Assembly: GCF_002744735.1 (NCBI RefSeq)
Contig: NZ_KZ319339.1
Location: 1,302,001 to 1,366,000 of the forward strand
Length of the DNA stretch: 64,000 nucleotides
Direction of reading: 5' to 3'
Origin: Marinobacter guineae
GTDB taxonomy: Bacteria; Pseudomonadota; Gammaproteobacteria; Pseudomonadales; Oleiphilaceae
Shown: positions 52,922 to 62,296 of the stretch, piece after piece
Layout of the letters: every line of letters begins with the position of its first letter
Position numbering within the stretch: the first letter of the stretch is position 1
The notes under the pieces: generated by a model
The model's input: only the letters and a program-made list of their open reading frames with translations
Databases searched by the model: none
What the model was told of the DNA's origin: nothing
Program-made: the position numbers and the translations under genes

Positions 52922-52958
52922 GAAAACCGGGGCTGAAAATGGATCTGTCCCGGTTTTC
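52922..52958. repeat. dispersed motif, inverted pair
   Basis: GAAAACCGGGG faces ATGGATCTGTCCCGGTTTTC with two bases between; the rlmF fragment ends here. Confidence 0.65.
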
Positions 52959-53005
52959 TAGGAAATAAAACCGGCTCGTACCTAATCTATCCCAGGTGGC
53001 TAGGG

Positions 53006-54487
53006 TCATTCGGTTTTAGTAAGCAGCGATTCCTCAACTGAACGAAACTCCTCCAAAGCGGCTTCCAACTGCTCGACGATTTCAACTGCCAAAAGCTGGG
53101 GTGACGGCAAGTTCTCCGTATCCTCTAGAGAGTCATCTTTAAGCCAAAAGATATCCAAGCTGGTCCTATCTCGGGCAATCAATTCCTCATAAGAAAAAGC
53201 TTTCCAGCGTTCAATATCTTCTGACTCTTCTCGCTTGCTGAGATCGTCAGCGCTGTAGCATTCAATGAATTCCTCGAAATCTCTCTCTGAGAGTCGATTC
53301 TGCTTGAGGGTTTTGTGAACATTGGTTCGGTAATCATAAACCCAGAGCTTTTGCGTCCAAGCTTTTTTTGCGGCAGGTTTTGCGTCGAAGAAAATGACGT
53401 TAGCTTTGACGCCCTGAGCATAAAATATACCAGTCGGCAAGCGAAGTATGGTGTGCAGATTGCACCGATCTAGCAAGTTTTTTCGGATGGTTTCACCTGC
53501 CCCGCCTTCAAAAAGCACATTATCAGGTACCACCACTGCTGCTTTACCGTTAATTTTGAGCATATTGGCAATATGTTGTACAAAATTGAGCTGTTTGTTG
53601 GATGTGGTGGCCCAAAAATCAGTGCGTTCGTATGTGAGCTTCTCGGCTTGCGCTTTCCCAGTTTTCTCATTGATCACCGTAACAGAGCTTTTTTTACCGA
53701 ATGGCGGATTCGCCAGCACCAAATCGACTCTATCATGGTCACTCACCTCTTTTGCGAGCGCATCTTGGGTTACCACGGGGCAATCCCCGTCTGCACTGCC
53801 TATTCCGTGCAAATAGAGATTCATTGCGCATAAACGGGTGACGCTATCGACAATATCATTGCCTCGCAATGCATTTTCATTAAGGTGCTTTTGTTCTTTT
53901 TTTCCTTTCGCCTTGGGCTTCATGTAATCATAGGCGGCTAGCAAAAAGCCGCCGGTGCCACAAGCGGGGTCTGCCACCGTATCCATGACATCCGGCTTCA
54001 TGACTTCTACAATGGCCTCAATCAAATGGCGCGGTGTAAAATATTGCCCTGCACCACCTCTAACGTCTTGGGCGTTGCGCTCTAGCAGTCCTTCATAGAT
54101 ATTGCCCTTTACATCTAGCGGTAGGGTAGACCACGCCTCTTTTTCGATCATTTTTATCAGACGTTCGAGTTTGGCCGGATCCTGTATCTTATTTTGGGCC
54201 TTGCGGAAGATAGTGCCCAACATCCCGCCCTTTTTGCCTAATTCCTCAAGGGTGTGGCGGTATTGGATTTCAAGGGCATCTCCATCCAGCTTAACCAACT
54301 GTGACCAGCTATATTTTTGGGGCACTGCTACGGTTTGACCGCCTCTGTCGCGCTCATCGGCCATCTTCAAAAAGATCAAAAATGTGATTTGCTCTATGTA
54401 GTCCCCGTAGCCAACCCCGTCATCACGAAGTACGTGCGCATAGTTCCAAACTCTGTTGACTACATCTGACGCTTTCGAATCATTCAT
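53006..54487 (-). CDS. hsdM: type I restriction-modification methyltransferase subunit HsdM
   Basis: The 493-aa product has the N-terminal HsdM helical domain and an N6-adenine methyltransferase core: D-P-A-C-G-T-G-G (173-180) and N-P-P-F (260-263). With HsdS it methylates a bipartite target. Last gene of a five-gene minus-strand operon, three bases after ptuB. All motifs and length are normal, so modification activity should remain even though hsdR is broken. Confidence 0.9.
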   Translation of the reverse strand: MNDSKASDVVNRVWNYAHVLRDDGVGYGDYIEQITFLIFLKMADERDRGGQTVAVPQKYSWSQLVKLDGDALEIQYRHTLEELGKKGGMLGTIFRKAQNKIQDPAKLERLIKMIEKEAWSTLPLDVKGNIYEGLLERNAQDVRGGAGQYFTPRHLIEAIVEVMKPDVMDTVADPACGTGGFLLAAYDYMKPKAKGKKEQKHLNENALRGNDIVDSVTRLCAMNLYLHGIGSADGDCPVVTQDALAKEVSDHDRVDLVLANPPFGKKSSVTVINEKTGKAQAEKLTYERTDFWATTSNKQLNFVQHIANMLKINGKAAVVVPDNVLFEGGAGETIRKNLLDRCNLHTILRLPTGIFYAQGVKANVIFFDAKPAAKKAWTQKLWVYDYRTNVHKTLKQNRLSERDFEEFIECYSADDLSKREESEDIERWKAFSYEELIARDRTSLDIFWLKDDSLEDTENLPSPQLLAVEIVEQLEAALEEFRSVEESLLTKTE

Positions 54488-54490
54488 ATA

Positions 54491-55408
54491 TTAAGCTCGT
54501 TCCAATATGTCTTTTACCCAAGCATTATCATCCTTGAACTTCATTAAACATACCCTTGCTGCAGAATTGAACCGCGTTGACTTACATTCATACCTAATGA
54601 GTTTTATCAGTTCCTTTCTATTAAACTTTATAGATCTAGAATTTTCATCCAACCCTTGTTCTAAAAGTTCGTTTGTGTTGGATATTAACTCTCGGATCTT
54701 CTGGAAAACTATTTTTCTAGCTCGCGTGGTTGGCTTATGATTTAGGTGATAAAGCACAATAGATTTTTCTGCTTTCTTGAATTCTTCGCTGCTTCTTTCG
54801 GATGCAGCAGGACGTGCTTCTCCATTATCATTAAATGTTATTAGCCGGCAATCACTTTCTTCTGCCGGGTCTAAAAGCATGGGTCTCTCGTTATTTTTGT
54901 CATCCTCACATTTATTCCAATAAGGCGGAACGAATAGAGGAAAATGATCTTGCTTTCCGCCAGATGTCTTCACTTCTACTCGCCGCGAATTGCAGAAAGT
55001 GCAAGAAAATCTGTAGTTTGTCCAATCGAAGGCTAACCACCAGTATCCGGGGTGATCAGTGCATTCTGAAACACTGTTTTTTGGCCTAAAGTGATCAACC
55101 GGATTATCTGACCTCACTTCATTTGTTTCACAGTACCAACATTTTCCCTTCGACTGTTCGGACAATATTTCCCTTAAGTCCGACCAGATACTCTTGCTTT
55201 CAATTGCAGCCTTCCTCGCTTTAATTTTGGCCTTGTACACTTCGTCTTCTAGTTGTTCAGGAGTCCAGCCTTTTTCTTCGGATTGATCTCGTATAGCTTG
55301 CTCAGCTTGATTTATCTTATTTCTTACGTACTCCCAAGAGGCTTGGACCTTTTCATTCCAACCCGCGGGCAAATCGGCTTCAATTTCGTCTTGATCAATA
55401 AAATGCAT
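54491..55408 (-). CDS. ptuB: PtuB-like HNH endonuclease (Septu)
   Basis: The 305-aa product has a zinc-bound HNH module: C90-W-Y-C93, D105-H106-F-R-P-K, then F-S-C136-T-F-C139-N. This C..C/DHFRPK/C..CN layout is that of the TIGR02646 retron/Septu nucleases. The Met codon overlaps the ptuA stop by one base (TAATG). PtuB is the effector nuclease of Septu, held by PtuA. The HNH residues all look intact. The gene is visibly A+T-rich. Confidence 0.8.
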   Translation of the reverse strand: MHFIDQDEIEADLPAGWNEKVQASWEYVRNKINQAEQAIRDQSEEKGWTPEQLEDEVYKAKIKARKAAIESKSIWSDLREILSEQSKGKCWYCETNEVRSDNPVDHFRPKNSVSECTDHPGYWWLAFDWTNYRFSCTFCNSRRVEVKTSGGKQDHFPLFVPPYWNKCEDDKNNERPMLLDPAEESDCRLITFNDNGEARPAASERSSEEFKKAEKSIVLYHLNHKPTTRARKIVFQKIRELISNTNELLEQGLDENSRSIKFNRKELIKLIRYECKSTRFNSAARVCLMKFKDDNAWVKDILERA

Positions 55409-57042
55409 TAGTCGGACGCCTCCTCCTCATCCAACTCGGCTAGGATCTCGTCAGTCATTGCATTTAACTTCGCCCTATCCGCATCCGTTAAAAATGTATT
55501 TTTAAATAGGTTGCGGCCATGCCTGCGCGCCCATGTTTTAACAAAAGCTGAAAAATATGGGTCGGAGTATGCATCGAGAAAGCCTGCTTTTCTCATATTT
55601 TCCTGGAGTTCAGTCAAGCGTCTCTCTTCTTTGGGAGTACGATTGTCCTTAGAAAATAGGACAGCATGTTCATCCAAATCTTCCAATGTCTCTGAATCCA
55701 AATCAGACCGCAAACCAAACATGTCGCTTGTAAGTATTCCTGAAACGCCCAATCCCTTTGGGTCGTACAGTGGCGGGTTAGTTTCCACTTTTAGGGAGTG
55801 TGAATCTCGTTTCATTATTTGAATCTGTTCTTTTTTCATTGTTGAAAGAACAATCGGATCGTGGGTTGCCAGAACTATATGGCTATTCTTCTTCTGATCC
55901 AAGTGCTCATCTAACCCCGCGATCTTTTGTAGATAATTAATATACTCCATACTCCAAGCAGGATTTAAATGCGTGTCAGGCTCATCAAGTAAAAACAGAG
56001 ATTCATCTTCTCGTGTAAACCGCAAAAGTCCGAGTACTGTTATTAGTTGTTGCTCACCTTCAGACAGCTCTCTAAAGGTCAAAGTGTCATCTTTATTTTT
56101 CTGACCATCGACTTTTACCCTTATTCGAACTTCATGGATAAGGTTTGAGAAGTAAATACTCTCAAGAAGTTTAAAAAAGTCTTTATCCGTTGTTTGACTG
56201 CCTACCTCTCTCAATGCCTCCACATCTTTTAAATAAACAAATAACGCCTCCATCTGTTCAGATGGCTTCATTGGATGTGGAATCTTGATCTTCTGTTTCA
56301 TTGGCGCTAGTGAGGCCGAAAACAATCTGTCTAAAAATGGGCGAACTACACCGGTGGCATTCCAAAATCTAGGATCGCCTTCATTACTATTCCAATCAGG
56401 CTTTTTCAATACAAACAAAACTGACTCTAAGCCAACAATTTTTAGTTTTTCTCTTAAAAATTTCTTAACGCGTCCATCATCACCTAGAAAGAAAGATAGC
56501 AATACAAAATTGCTATGCACTTTTTGCGCATAAAAAAGAGGTCTTAGAGGCAGGGTTTTCTCGTCTAAATTGAATCTTCTTGGGTAAAGCAGTTGATCTC
56601 TGAACTTTTTTTGATGAGCGAAGAAGTGCTCCGCTAAGCGATCACTTGGCCCCGAATAATAGCCAAAAACATTTGAAGGGAGAAACTTACTCTTTCCTTT
56701 GTTGTTTAGCTTAGAAAACCTTAGAGTTTTCCAATTATCTTCGCCCCCTACTTTTTCAATCTGGCAATAACTAATATCATATTGCTTGTCGGGAGTTGAT
56801 TTTGTTTTGTCGGCATTGATTTTTATTAGCTTGTTGTGGCAGAAGTATTCGATTCTGAAGTTGAAGCCTGTTATTTTGCCTAGATCCAGGTTTCTAAATA
56901 TTATTACAAGAGCCTCGATTACATTGGATTTTCCTGCACCATTCCAGCCTATAATTACAGTAACCAGCTCTTTTTGGTCAAAATTTATCTCTACATCTTG
57001 TAGATTCTTAAAATCTTCTATCCAAAGCTTGTGAAGTTTCAT
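55408..57042 (-). CDS. ptuA: PtuA-like AAA ATPase (Septu)
   Basis: The 544-aa product is an ABC/SMC-type ATPase: Walker A G-W-N-G-A-G-K-S (32-39), signature L-S-E-G-E-Q-Q (326-332), Walker B L-F-L-L-D-E-P-D-T-H-L-N-P (349-361) and an H-loop A-T-H-D-P. It resembles the ATPase of Septu and of Ec78-type retrons, which senses phage attack and controls PtuB. The start overlaps the hsdS stop by 4 bp (ATGA). No retron reverse transcriptase lies beside it. Confidence 0.82.
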   Translation of the reverse strand: MKLHKLWIEDFKNLQDVEINFDQKELVTVIIGWNGAGKSNVIEALVIIFRNLDLGKITGFNFRIEYFCHNKLIKINADKTKSTPDKQYDISYCQIEKVGGEDNWKTLRFSKLNNKGKSKFLPSNVFGYYSGPSDRLAEHFFAHQKKFRDQLLYPRRFNLDEKTLPLRPLFYAQKVHSNFVLLSFFLGDDGRVKKFLREKLKIVGLESVLFVLKKPDWNSNEGDPRFWNATGVVRPFLDRLFSASLAPMKQKIKIPHPMKPSEQMEALFVYLKDVEALREVGSQTTDKDFFKLLESIYFSNLIHEVRIRVKVDGQKNKDDTLTFRELSEGEQQLITVLGLLRFTREDESLFLLDEPDTHLNPAWSMEYINYLQKIAGLDEHLDQKKNSHIVLATHDPIVLSTMKKEQIQIMKRDSHSLKVETNPPLYDPKGLGVSGILTSDMFGLRSDLDSETLEDLDEHAVLFSKDNRTPKEERRLTELQENMRKAGFLDAYSDPYFSAFVKTWARRHGRNLFKNTFLTDADRAKLNAMTDEILAELDEEEASD

Positions 57043-58757
57043 TGGTCAGCCTTGCATGATATTAGATCGCCTTGTTTAATGCCTTCGGACCATATCGAGT
57101 CTATGCTGATTTCGTTGTCGCCAAGACGTTTTTTGAGCTCCACATAAAATTCTTCCACTTCATCAGCAGACGTGTGGTCGCGGCCAGTTCTAGCGAATAG
57201 TTCCTCAGGTGTTAAAGACGACTCTGCTTCTCCCAGCGCGTCAATAATGGACTTTTTCACCAATCCGCTCTCCTTTTTTTCAGAATGTTTCTTATTTTTC
57301 CTTACTTTTTGTCTCGTTAGGTCTACAGTTTTTTGGGCTTCTACTTTGTCCAATAAGTCTTTAGCGGTGCCATCGGTTGTCAGAGAATCGACCAACTCTC
57401 CGGAAAACGCCGCCTTCAATATTGAAAGTTTATTTTGCTCGGCCTTTTTCAGCTGCCGTTCAATTTGACTTTCCAGCCTCTGCATGGCGTTTATCTTCGA
57501 ATCAGCTATCTCTACTATTTTTTTTTGCTCTTCAACACTTGGTAATGCGATGTTGATTGACAGCCATTCCGAAAAGTAAATGGTTTTGTGAACGGTGCCT
57601 TTACCAAACTTTCGAAGACCTTCCGTATCGGCGGTAAAAATAAGCCTAAGCCAATCTGACGTGACCGCTTCGGTGGGAATCCAATTCACAAAGTCCTGAC
57701 TAGTGGCCATTTCTTTACCCATAATTACGACATACCCAACTGACGCCGTTCTACTAACGCACACTGTTCCCATGGGAAGGAGTCTGGAGGCTGAATTTGC
57801 TAGCCCCTCTTCGTTAGTGTGTTGAGCTGTCTCATTTATAACGCAACCGTGGTTTTCACGGGCATCAACAATTCCTATCCAGCAAATATCCCCATCCCAC
57901 CATTCAGGGTGTTTTCTACTAGGCGTGTGGCCACTGGCAATTGTTGCCAATTCAACTAACGGCGCCCAAATCCAGCCCTTAGGAAGTTCGGTCTGAGGGT
58001 TGTTTACTGCCAAAGCGGGATGTCCCAATACTGTCTCTTTACTCCGGGTTTTCCACCTTGCCGGTTTTGGTAGATCCGGCAAATTAGAAATGGTGTTTAG
58101 AGGGTCACTTAGCTTTTCTCTGCTCTGTTCACGCCAATCTTGTGTAAGTTCGCCGGTGATGGCGGCCTTGAGAACAGATTGGCGGAATTGTATGAGTAGG
58201 TTTTTGGCTTTTTGGAGAGATACAATGCCGGCGTCGATATGGGAGAAGAGTTCTTCGATTTTGGCGACGGTGCGTTTTTGTTGTCCGTAAGGCGCGACGG
58301 GAATCGGTATGCCGCGCAACTTTGAAGCGTTAACATTCTGCAGTGCAATGCCAGCGCTTCTCTCAGAGATCGCGCTCCAATATGCTGGGCTTTGCAAAAA
58401 ATAGAATACGTATTTTCGTTCAATGAGAGGTTTGAATCGAATCAAATACGAGGCAAAGACTGATGGCTCAGGGTTGGTGACTAAATAGCTGACCCCAACA
58501 GAACCCGCGCGCGAGACGACAATATCACCGTCCTGCAAGAGGTATTTTTCTATATCCTCGGGGGTTTCTGAACAAAAGGGAACGCTACCCCAAGCTATAG
58601 CTCCTTTCGTAATATCAGTTGTTCTTAAAAGTTTTACCCTCCCTTGACTCGTAGCCTTCGTCGTCCAGCCGTATTGTGGTTTTTCGCATACCTCTCCCAA
58701 AGTTGACCATTCCCAGTCTCTGGGCAAATCAATATTCTTTGTTGCTATGTTACTCAT
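57039..58757 (-). CDS. hsdS: type I restriction-modification specificity subunit HsdS
   Basis: The 572-aa product has two target-recognition domains (starting L-P-R-D-W-E-W-S-T-L-G and L-P-K-G-W-I-W-A-P-L), each followed by a helical spacer with an E-x-x-K-R/K pattern (Q-Q-K-R-T-V-A-K-I-E-E-L-F and E-Q-K-K-I-V-E-I-A). Extra C-terminal sequence of about 100 residues, highly charged, is longer than usual. Overlaps the end of hsdR by 4 bp. Specificity cannot be read from the sequence. Confidence 0.88.
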   Translation of the reverse strand: MSNIATKNIDLPRDWEWSTLGEVCEKPQYGWTTKATSQGRVKLLRTTDITKGAIAWGSVPFCSETPEDIEKYLLQDGDIVVSRAGSVGVSYLVTNPEPSVFASYLIRFKPLIERKYVFYFLQSPAYWSAISERSAGIALQNVNASKLRGIPIPVAPYGQQKRTVAKIEELFSHIDAGIVSLQKAKNLLIQFRQSVLKAAITGELTQDWREQSREKLSDPLNTISNLPDLPKPARWKTRSKETVLGHPALAVNNPQTELPKGWIWAPLVELATIASGHTPSRKHPEWWDGDICWIGIVDARENHGCVINETAQHTNEEGLANSASRLLPMGTVCVSRTASVGYVVIMGKEMATSQDFVNWIPTEAVTSDWLRLIFTADTEGLRKFGKGTVHKTIYFSEWLSINIALPSVEEQKKIVEIADSKINAMQRLESQIERQLKKAEQNKLSILKAAFSGELVDSLTTDGTAKDLLDKVEAQKTVDLTRQKVRKNKKHSEKKESGLVKKSIIDALGEAESSLTPEELFARTGRDHTSADEVEEFYVELKKRLGDNEISIDSIWSEGIKQGDLISCKADQ

Positions 58758-60222
58758 GCAATCAAATATCCGTTGAGTTCCTGAACAATGTGAGCCAACT
58801 CCTTTCCAAATAATTTCTGCGCCTTCAGCAATCCACCCTCCCGCTTACACTCCGGTATAAAATCAAAATCATCTAGCTCAAATTCTGCGTTGTGGGCAGT
58901 CTGCTGTTTAATGCGTTCAAACCATTGCTGTTGCTCGGCGTTGAAATCGTTGGGCTGCTGTTGCAGCGAGGCATCGAAGTGTTGGTTGACCAACCCGGGA
59001 AAGGGCTCTAATTCCTTGGTCACCCCCAAGGCGCAGCGAATCACCCTCAGTAGCGCCGGCAGTTTTTCGCTGGGGGAGTGCCCCCTTAGCTTTGAGCTTC
59101 TCGAGCTTTTCATAGGCTTTCCATACGTCTGAGGGGGCAATGTTATAGGGTGGTTGCTCTATATCGTCAACCAGGTCTTGCAGTTGAGCGTAGCTCAAAT
59201 GGCGCTGTTTCCTGGGTTGGCTATCCACTTTGCGGTCAGCATGGTCCTCATCCTTGGCAAAGATCAGGTTTTGTGGCAGCCAGTCGCCAATGCGAGCCAG
59301 AAATAGGTATTGGAACACGCGGTCATGAAACGTTTGGATGATGGTGCGTATTTGGTTTGAGGCAATGACCGAGCGATCGAGTTGCTTGCCATGGTATTCC
59401 TTTCGATGATCCAACGTTTCCAGGCGTCCTTCTTTCGTGAGTCGATCGCAAATGGAGACAGTATTGCCTGCCTCAGTGTTATTATCGCCTTCTTCGATTT
59501 TGCGAGTTCGAATGCGATATATATCGTAGCCGACATTGACTCGGTCGATTACTGCGTCTTCGTGGGTGTATTCGCTAACCAGGTTTTGATTAAGAAAGCC
59601 GATGGTTTTGTTAGTAGGTGTGGCGGTGACGCCGATTAAAAAGGCGTCGAAGTATTCCAACACCTGGCGCCACAGGTTGAATACGGAACGATGGCATTCG
59701 TCGACAATGCAAAAATCAAAAGTTTTTATCTGGATATCCGGGGTGTGTCGGATTTCTCTCGGTGTGGTGCCTTCTTCCAACTGATTCCTCAAGGTTTTGG
59801 ACTGATGGTAGTGAAAGACTTTTCGGGAGCATGATGATGGATTCCGTTCGTCCCGGAAGCGGTTTTCGTGGTTGGTGGCTTCGTACAGGAAGGGGCGTGG
59901 CTGATCTTCATCTGCCCACCGCTTAGTGTATTTGGTGCCGAAGATGGCATGGCTACCAGATTGCTCGGCCACCGTTCCGAGGCTGGTGCCTTCACGCTTA
60001 GCTTCAATAATGCCGCACGCTTTGCCCTGGACGAACAGCATGTAGTCGGCCGGTCCTCCGCCCTCTGTATCAATTTCTCGCACAGCTACACCATGAAACT
60101 GTGGCTCGCCTGCGAACAAGTTCATGGCTTTTTTTATCTTGAATGGCCCAGCCAGCGGCTTCGAGCTTGGCGTCAATTTCGGTCCGGGCTTCGGCTTCGG
60201 TTTTGTCGGTGGACGGGGACAT
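58754..60222 (-). pseudogene. hsdR: type I restriction subunit HsdR, inactivated
   Basis: The true ATG is 60222 (S-P-S-T-D-K-T-E-A-E-A). A 7-base A run (60129-60135 on the other strand) shifts the frame after I-Q-D-K-K. Further on, the frame jumps from T-L-R-N-Q-L-E-E-G to I-K-T-F-D-F-C-I-V-D-E-C-H-R-S, so the segment with Walker A is missing. After N-L-I-F-A-K-D-E-D-H-A-D the late helicase motifs are also missing. A C5 run (59081-59085) shifts the frame again before the C-terminal part (R-V-I-R-C-A-L-G, F-D-F-I-P-E). About half of a normal hsdR remains. Restriction must be lost, but hsdS is still reached by translation overlap. Confidence 0.85.
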
Positions 60223-60773
60223 CCAAATAAACCCTTGTTCTTTTTAAAGCGACATAACGGCAGCCCAATTTCTCTAGTATAGGTGCTGCAGGAGGCACCC
60301 AACCATCGTTATAAACAGCAGCAGCGATTCTTTCCTTCTTACCTGCTAGCTTCCAGTTTTAAGCAAACGCCTCATAGGGTCAATCTTATTGTCGGATATC
60401 CGATTAAAAGGTCACCTGGTTTCGCGGGCAGCCTTTTGTTGCTATATCTTTGGACAAAAGTAGTAGGCGGTGGCGATATGCTTCCCCGTCAGTCACCAAC
60501 CAGACGGCTGAAGCGGCTACTCCCTTCAGCACCAGTCCATCCGGCCATGCCCATCCATTTGATAACCTGGTTCAGAATTGAGAACCCGCGGCGTAAGTCG
60601 CTAAGATGAGTCTTCCAACATAGCTGTAGCATAAGCAAAATGGAGGCGCCTGCAAGCGTGGCACCTTTTCAACTTTCAAGTTAATGCTCGGCCTTTGCGG
60701 CGCAATGACTGACGGCCACACCAAGCGCGACAGGCTCCGGAGTCGTAGGGGCGGGCTGTGTGCTCAATAACTG
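60223..60773. other. 550-bp region without a recognised gene
   Basis: Between the defence operon and the urea transporter genes I see only short open frames with no family likeness. The promoter of the defence operon should lie near 60230-60300. No repeat or attachment site was recognised. Confidence 0.5.
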
Positions 60774-61472
60774 TCATACCGTCAGGTGCTTCTTAATGAG
60801 TTCATCGGTCAGGCCCGCAATCTCATCCTCAGCAACCCTCCGCCCCCGATCAACAATCGCAAACCGATCCGCATACTTCCGAGCAAACGGCAACTTCTGC
60901 TCAACCAGCAGCACCGTCAGCCCATCCTCTTCAATCAGCCTACGAATAACCTCCCCAATCTGCGCCACAATATTCGGCTGAATCCCCTCCCCGGGCTCAT
61001 CCAGAATCAGCAGCCTGGGCTCAATCACCAGCGCCCTTCCAATCGCCAGCTGCTGTTGCTGTCCACCAGAAAGATCGCCGCCTCTGCGGTTTTTCATTTC
61101 CTTCAGCACCGGGAACAGCTCATACACCCGCTCGGGGATTTTCTTGCTGCCATCTGCACGCACGGCCAGGCCGGTGCGGAGGTTCTCTTCCACGGTCAGC
61201 AGGGGGAAGATCTGCCGGCCCTGGGGCACGTAGCCGATGCCGAGGCGGGAGCGGTCTTCCACTTTCTTTTTGGTGAGTTCCACGTCACCGGCGAATTCAA
61301 TGCTGCCGCTCTTGGTGGTTTCCTCGCCCATGATGCATTTCATCAGGGTGGTTTTGCCCACGCCGTTGCGGCCCATTACGCAGGTGCACTGGCCCTGGGG
61401 TACGTCCAGGTCCAGATCCCAGAGGGTGTGGCTTTCGCCGTAGTATTGGTTGAGCTTCTGGATTTTCAGCAT
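60774..61472 (-). CDS. urtE: urea ABC transporter ATP-binding protein UrtE
   Basis: The 232-aa ATPase has Walker A G-R-N-G-V-G-K-T-T, signature L-S-G-G-Q-Q-Q-Q and Walker B L-L-I-L-D-E-P-G-E-G-I. Q-K-L-P-F-A-R-K-Y-A-D-R is typical of the branched-chain/urea LivF-like class. ATG 61472 overlaps the urtD stop by one base. The open frame extends upstream through the antisense of urtD and is not coding. Confidence 0.9.
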   Translation of the reverse strand: MLKIQKLNQYYGESHTLWDLDLDVPQGQCTCVMGRNGVGKTTLMKCIMGEETTKSGSIEFAGDVELTKKKVEDRSRLGIGYVPQGRQIFPLLTVEENLRTGLAVRADGSKKIPERVYELFPVLKEMKNRRGGDLSGGQQQQLAIGRALVIEPRLLILDEPGEGIQPNIVAQIGEVIRRLIEEDGLTVLLVEQKLPFARKYADRFAIVDRGRRVAEDEIAGLTDELIKKHLTV

Positions 61473-62296
61473 TACGCCTCCTCTCCCAGGTAAACCTTGA
61501 TCACTTCCGGGTCTTTGGAGACCTGGTCCATGGTGCCTTCGGCCAGCACACTGCCCTGGTGCAGCACGGTCACTTTGCGGGCGATGGAGCGCACGAAGCC
61601 CATGTCGTGTTCCACCACCACAACGGACTGTTTGCCGGCCAGGCTGGTTAGCAGTTCGGCGGTGCGTTCCATTTCCTGTTCGGTCATGCCGGCGACCGGC
61701 TCGTCCACCAGCAGCAGGCGGGGCTTCTGCATCAGCAGCATGCCGATTTCCAGCCACTGTTTCTGGCCGTGGGAGAGGATCCCGGCGAGACGGTCCCGCA
61801 GCTCTTTCAGGCCGATCATTTCCAGCACTTCGTCGATGCGGTCCCGGTATTCGGGTTTCATGATGGCGGTGAGCGTGGGGAACACGCGCTTGTCCGCTGC
61901 CATGGCCAGCTCCAGGTTTTCGAACACGGTGAGGGCTTCGAACACCGTGGGTTTCTGGAACTTGCGGCCGATGCCCAGGGAGGCGATGTCCGGCTCGTTC
62001 ATGGTGAGCAGGTTGTGGCGGCTGCCGAACCACACCGAGCCGGTATCCGGTCGGGTTTTACCGGTGATGATATCCATCATGGTGGTTTTGCCCGCGCCAT
62101 TAGGCCCGATGATGCAGCGCAGCTCGCCGTCGTCGATGGTGAGGTTGAGGTTGTTGATGGCCTTGAATCCGTCAAAGCTCACGTTCACGTCTTCCAGGTA
62201 CAGGATCGGGCCGTGGCGCACGTCCACCGGCGACTGCACCTGGGTAAGAAACTCGAACACATGCTCGCGGTCGGCCAGTTCCTGAAAAATGCTCAT
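61472..62296 (-). CDS. urtD: urea ABC transporter ATP-binding protein UrtD
   Basis: The 274-aa ATPase has Walker A G-P-N-G-A-G-K-T-T, signature L-S-H-G-Q-K-Q-W-L-E-I-G (the SHGQKQWLEIG form is characteristic of UrtD) and Walker B L-L-L-V-D-E-P-V-A-G-M-T. It energises urea uptake with UrtE. The start overlaps urtC by four bases. Confidence 0.92.
   Translation of the reverse strand: MSIFQELADREHVFEFLTQVQSPVDVRHGPILYLEDVNVSFDGFKAINNLNLTIDDGELRCIIGPNGAGKTTMMDIITGKTRPDTGSVWFGSRHNLLTMNEPDIASLGIGRKFQKPTVFEALTVFENLELAMAADKRVFPTLTAIMKPEYRDRIDEVLEMIGLKELRDRLAGILSHGQKQWLEIGMLLMQKPRLLLVDEPVAGMTEQEMERTAELLTSLAGKQSVVVVEHDMGFVRSIARKVTVLHQGSVLAEGTMDQVSKDPEVIKVYLGEEA

Noticed and set aside
4101..52958. Dispersed motif as integron attC sites or CRISPR repeats
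   Set aside because: Spacing is irregular over tens of kb, orientation is mixed, and no integrase or cas gene is present; cassette genes are not in one direction.
54491..57042. ATPase and HNH genes as part of an Ec78-type retron
   Set aside because: No reverse transcriptase or msr/msd-like hairpin RNA region found on either side; plain Septu fits.
58917..60302. 461-codon frame as a novel fused helicase protein
   Set aside because: The N-terminus before the A7 run and the C-terminus after the C5 run are frame-shifted HsdR sequence; it is a broken hsdR, not a new gene.
61473..62033. N-terminal extension of the urtE frame
   Set aside because: It is a shifted-frame shadow of urtD, rich in R, P and H; UrtE homologues begin at 61472.
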